A stretch of 16,097 nt of DNA, taken from Actinomycetes bacterium. Its GTDB lineage: Bacteria > Actinomycetota > Actinomycetes > Prado026. This document shows positions 14,010-16,097 of this stretch, piece after piece. Position 1 is the stretch's first letter; each line of letters begins with the position of its first letter. The translations under genes and the position numbers were made by a program. The notes beneath the pieces were generated by a model. It saw only the letters and a program-made list of their open reading frames with translations. It was not told the origin of the DNA and did no database searches. The DNA is taken from the NCBI GenBank assembly GCA_025455945.1, contig JALOLN010000036.1, forward strand, positions 1-16,097, read 5' to 3'.

Positions 14010-14153
14010 CACCCCCCGCCACCGCCGCGAGGGCGCGGGGCGGCCCCCCGTGAGACGATTGCGTCCACGCACACCGACGGTCGGCTGATGGGGTTGCCGC
14101 GCGGGTCGGGTGACGGGGTTCGGGTGGACAGGCCATCCGCCCGAGAGGACCTG
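14010..14153 (+). other. 144-base gap before the ole genes
   Basis: This gap separates the glycoside genes from the ole genes. Its first 40 bases are C/G-rich with weak hairpin potential (ccgcc near 14017, ggcgg near 14039) and might end the upstream transcript. The remainder should hold the oleA promoter, but I cannot point to convincing -10/-35 boxes. An alternative oleA start upstream at 14088 would encode an unconserved leader. Confidence 0.4.
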
Positions 14154-15176
14154 ATGAACGGCAACAGCACGTACCGGCACACCAACACCGCGATCTTGTC
14201 GGTGTGCGACGTCGAGGCGCCCGTCCTCGTCAGCTCAGCGGAGTTCGACGAGCGGCTGGCCCCGACGCTGGAGCGGCTCGGCCTGCGCCCGGGCCTGCTG
14301 CAGAACGTCGCCGGGATCCACGAGCGGCGCTGGTGGCCCGAGGACGTCAGCTTCGCGGACGCCGCCGCCCTCGCCGGGGAACGGGCGATCGTGGAGTCCG
14401 GCGTCGACCGGTCCCGGATCGGGCTGATGATCAACAGCTCGGTCTGCCGGGAGAACCTCGAGCCGTCGTCCGCCGTCGCGATCCACCACGCGCTCGGCCT
14501 GCCGACGTCGGCCCAGAACTTCGACCTCGCGAACGCCTGCCTGGGGTTCGTCAACGCGATGCACCTGGCCGCCACGATGATCGACGCCGGGCACATCGAG
14601 TACGCCCTGGTCGTCGACGGCGAGAGCAGCCGCTACACCCAGGAGACGACGATCGAGCGGCTGAACCGGTCGGACACCGTCGTCGGCGACGTCTTCGACG
14701 AGTTCGCCACGCTGACCCTCGGCTCCGGCGCCGCCGCGATGGTGCTCGGCCCGGCCGACCGGCACCCGCAGGGGCACCGCGTGGTGGCCGGGGTCGCCCG
14801 CGCCGGCACCGAGCACCACGACCTGTGCGTCGGCGACATGGAGCGGATGCGGACGGACACCAAGGGGCTCCTCGACGCCGGGCTCGACCTGGCCGAGGCG
14901 GCCTGGGTGGCCGCCCAGGTCGAGCACGACTGGGCCCAGATGGACCGCTACATCCTCCACCAGGTCTCGTCGGTGCACACGAGCGCGCTGTGCAAGCGCC
15001 TCGGCCTCGACAGCGAGCGGGTCCCGCTCACGTTCCCCTTCCTCGGCAACATCGGACCGGCCTCGGTCCCCGTCACGCTCGCCCGCGAGACCGAGACGCT
15101 GCAGGCCGGGGACCGGGTGCTCTGCATGGGCATCGGCTCCGGGCTGAACACCGCGTTCTGCGAGATCCTCTGGTGA
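14154..15176 (+). CDS. oleA: OleA: head-to-head acyl-CoA condensing thiolase
   Basis: 340 residues from the ATG at 14154, with a GAGAGGA ribosome site about 4 bases upstream; this matches the known size of Xanthomonas OleA (about 338). OleA joins two fatty acyl-CoAs by a non-decarboxylative Claisen condensation to a beta-keto acid, the first step of long-chain olefin synthesis. The thiolase fold is intact: the catalytic Cys129 in DLANACLGFVN, Glu103 in SVCRENLEPSS, His269 in LHQVSSVHTS and Asn299 in GNIGPASVP. VAGIHERRWW (52-61) and CMGIGSGLN (324-332) also match OleA rather than FabH. The next gene, OleB-like, starts within its stop codon (TGATG), which makes the OleA assignment much safer than a general ketoacyl synthase III. 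Chain-length preference cannot be read. Confidence 0.93.
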   Translation: MNGNSTYRHTNTAILSVCDVEAPVLVSSAEFDERLAPTLERLGLRPGLLQNVAGIHERRWWPEDVSFADAAALAGERAIVESGVDRSRIGLMINSSVCRENLEPSSAVAIHHALGLPTSAQNFDLANACLGFVNAMHLAATMIDAGHIEYALVVDGESSRYTQETTIERLNRSDTVVGDVFDEFATLTLGSGAAAMVLGPADRHPQGHRVVAGVARAGTEHHDLCVGDMERMRTDTKGLLDAGLDLAEAAWVAAQVEHDWAQMDRYILHQVSSVHTSALCKRLGLDSERVPLTFPFLGNIGPASVPVTLARETETLQAGDRVLCMGIGSGLNTAFCEILW

Positions 15177-16097
15177 TGGCGGCGCAGCCCGCCCCGGCGG
15201 CCCTCCCTCCCGCCGGGCTGCCGGGCCTGGATCCCTCCTGGTCCCGGCTCGTCGAGGTCGCCGACGCCGGCGGCACGGTGCGCACCTGGCACGTCCTGGA
15301 CAACGGCGTGGTCGACCCGGTCGGCACCCTGCTGTGCGTCCACGGCAACCCCACGTGGTCCTACCTGTGGCGGCGGGCGCTCGCGGGCGCCCCCGAGGGC
15401 TGGCGGGTCGTGGCCGTCGACCACCTCGACATGGGCTTCTCCGAGCGCACCGGCACCCTGCGTCGCCTGGCCGACCGCATCGCCGACCTCGGTGCGCTCA
15501 CCGACGCGCTGGGGGTCACCGGACCGGTCGTGACGCTCGCCCACGACTGGGGGGGCCCGATCTCCCTCGGCTGGGCGCTGGCCCACCGCGCCCAGCTGGC
15601 CGGCGTCGTGCTCACGAACACCGCCGTGCACCAGCCCCCGGACGCCCCGGCGCCCGGGCTGATCCGGCTGGCCCGCACCCGCGGCGTCCACCGGGCCACC
15701 ACGGTCGCGACCCCCGTGTTCCTGCGGGGCACCGTGGGGCTGCTGACCCCCGGGCTGGCCGACGACGTCCGTGGCGCCTTCCTCGCCCCGTACCGCGGCG
15801 CCCGCCGGCGGGCCGCCATCGGCGAGTTCGTCGAGGACATCCCCCTGGACGAGGGCCACCCGAGCTGGCCTTCCCTGCAGGCCCTCGTCGCGGGGCTGCC
15901 GACGCTGTCCGACGTCCCCGTCCTGCTGCTGTGGGGCCCCCGGGACCCGGTGTTCTCCGACCGGTACCTGCGCGACCTGCAGACCCGCTTCCCGCAGGCG
16001 CAGGTGCACCGCTACGAGGGCGCGGGGCACCTGGTCACCGAGGAGTCGCCGGCGGTCTCAGACGCGCTGCGGTGGGTCCGGGACCTGGGCTCCGCCC
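15176..16097 (+). CDS. oleB: OleB beta-lactone decarboxylase domain, probably N-terminal part of OleBC, cut by window edge
   Basis: The ATG at 15176 shares one base with the oleA stop; an in-frame GTG one codon earlier is possible. 307 codons are visible and the frame is open at the window edge. The alpha/beta hydrolase is of the haloalkane-dehalogenase type: CVHGNPTWSYLWR (54-66, oxyanion region), the nucleophile Asp124 in LAHDWGGP, the acid Asp257 in LWGPRDPVF and the base His285 in GAGHLV. In the Ole pathway OleB removes CO2 from a beta-lactone to give a cis-olefin. Xanthomonas OleB is about 300 residues, so the domain is already complete here and the reading continues. In actinobacteria OleB and the beta-lactone synthetase OleC are commonly one fused protein, which the open frame supports but does not prove. 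OleD is expected further on. Confidence 0.88.
   Translation, partial: MAAQPAPAALPPAGLPGLDPSWSRLVEVADAGGTVRTWHVLDNGVVDPVGTLLCVHGNPTWSYLWRRALAGAPEGWRVVAVDHLDMGFSERTGTLRRLADRIADLGALTDALGVTGPVVTLAHDWGGPISLGWALAHRAQLAGVVLTNTAVHQPPDAPAPGLIRLARTRGVHRATTVATPVFLRGTVGLLTPGLADDVRGAFLAPYRGARRRAAIGEFVEDIPLDEGHPSWPSLQALVAGLPTLSDVPVLLLWGPRDPVFSDRYLRDLQTRFPQAQVHRYEGAGHLVTEESPAVSDALRWVRDLGSA

Noticed and set aside
11480..14053. 857-codon plus-strand frame spanning gpgS to the GT20 gene
   Set aside because: It crosses three well-supported genes in another frame and is Arg/Pro/Gly-rich. This is a GC-bias artefact.
14088..14153. Upstream oleA start at 14088
   Set aside because: The 22 extra residues are not OleA-like. 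The ATG at 14154 has a ribosome site and gives the family length.
12531..14180. 549-codon minus-strand frame opposite the GT20 gene
   Set aside because: No domain pattern is visible, and its opposite strand encodes a complete GT20 enzyme with all motifs.
1..16097. Insertion sequences, CRISPR arrays, tRNA or rRNA genes, prophage or defence genes
   Set aside because: I saw no transposase or integrase motifs, no regularly spaced palindromic repeats, and no tRNA- or rRNA-like sequence on either strand. The only periodic repeats are coding.

Overview
The window is dense, very GC-rich DNA with strong third-position GC bias. It has GTG starts, Shine-Dalgarno-led genes and many 1 to 8 base overlaps between stop and start codons, so it comes from a high-GC actinobacterium. 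A cell-wall-binding-2 repeat protein, an acidic DUF5709-like protein, GpgS, an OtsA-like enzyme and an Ole (head-to-head hydrocarbon) cluster all fit. A Geodermatophilaceae-like genus is my guess, not something the sequence proves. Almost everything is coding, and no gene-free stretch exceeds 300 bases.

Left part (1-7227, all minus strand). In transcription order this is an AMP-forming acetyl-CoA synthetase, pyruvate-dehydrogenase-type E1 alpha, E1 beta, and an E2 with one lipoyl domain and two E3-binding domains. A small acyl carrier protein gene follows, then a separate secreted protein with three cell-wall-binding repeats and a beta-propeller, cut by the window edge. The first five genes are joined by overlaps or zero spacing and look like one operon making acetyl groups from acetate and from pyruvate. 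The carrier protein gene is broken by an exact 14-base tandem duplication; removing one copy restores a normal 81-residue carrier protein.

Middle (7228-11150). A small acidic DUF5709-like gene (plus) converges on a cold-shock protein gene (minus). Upstream of the latter lie a secreted delta-60-type propeller protein, a CysO/MoaD-like sulfur carrier ending in Gly-Gly and a threonine-synthase-like PLP enzyme, all on the minus strand. The leader of the last two contains a clear SAM-I (S-box) riboswitch whose P1 stem runs into the ribosome binding site. SAM control plus a sulfur carrier suggests that this threonine-synthase homologue works in sulfur amino acid synthesis, which is the most interesting system here.

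Right part (11151-16097, all plus). Glucosyl-3-phosphoglycerate synthase, a small HExxH protein of unknown function and a trehalose-6-phosphate-synthase-like GT20 enzyme form a compatible-solute or glycoside operon. After a 144-base gap come OleA and the start of OleB (probably an OleBC fusion), the beginning of a long-chain olefin pathway that condenses two fatty acyl-CoAs head to head. The frame is still open at the window edge.
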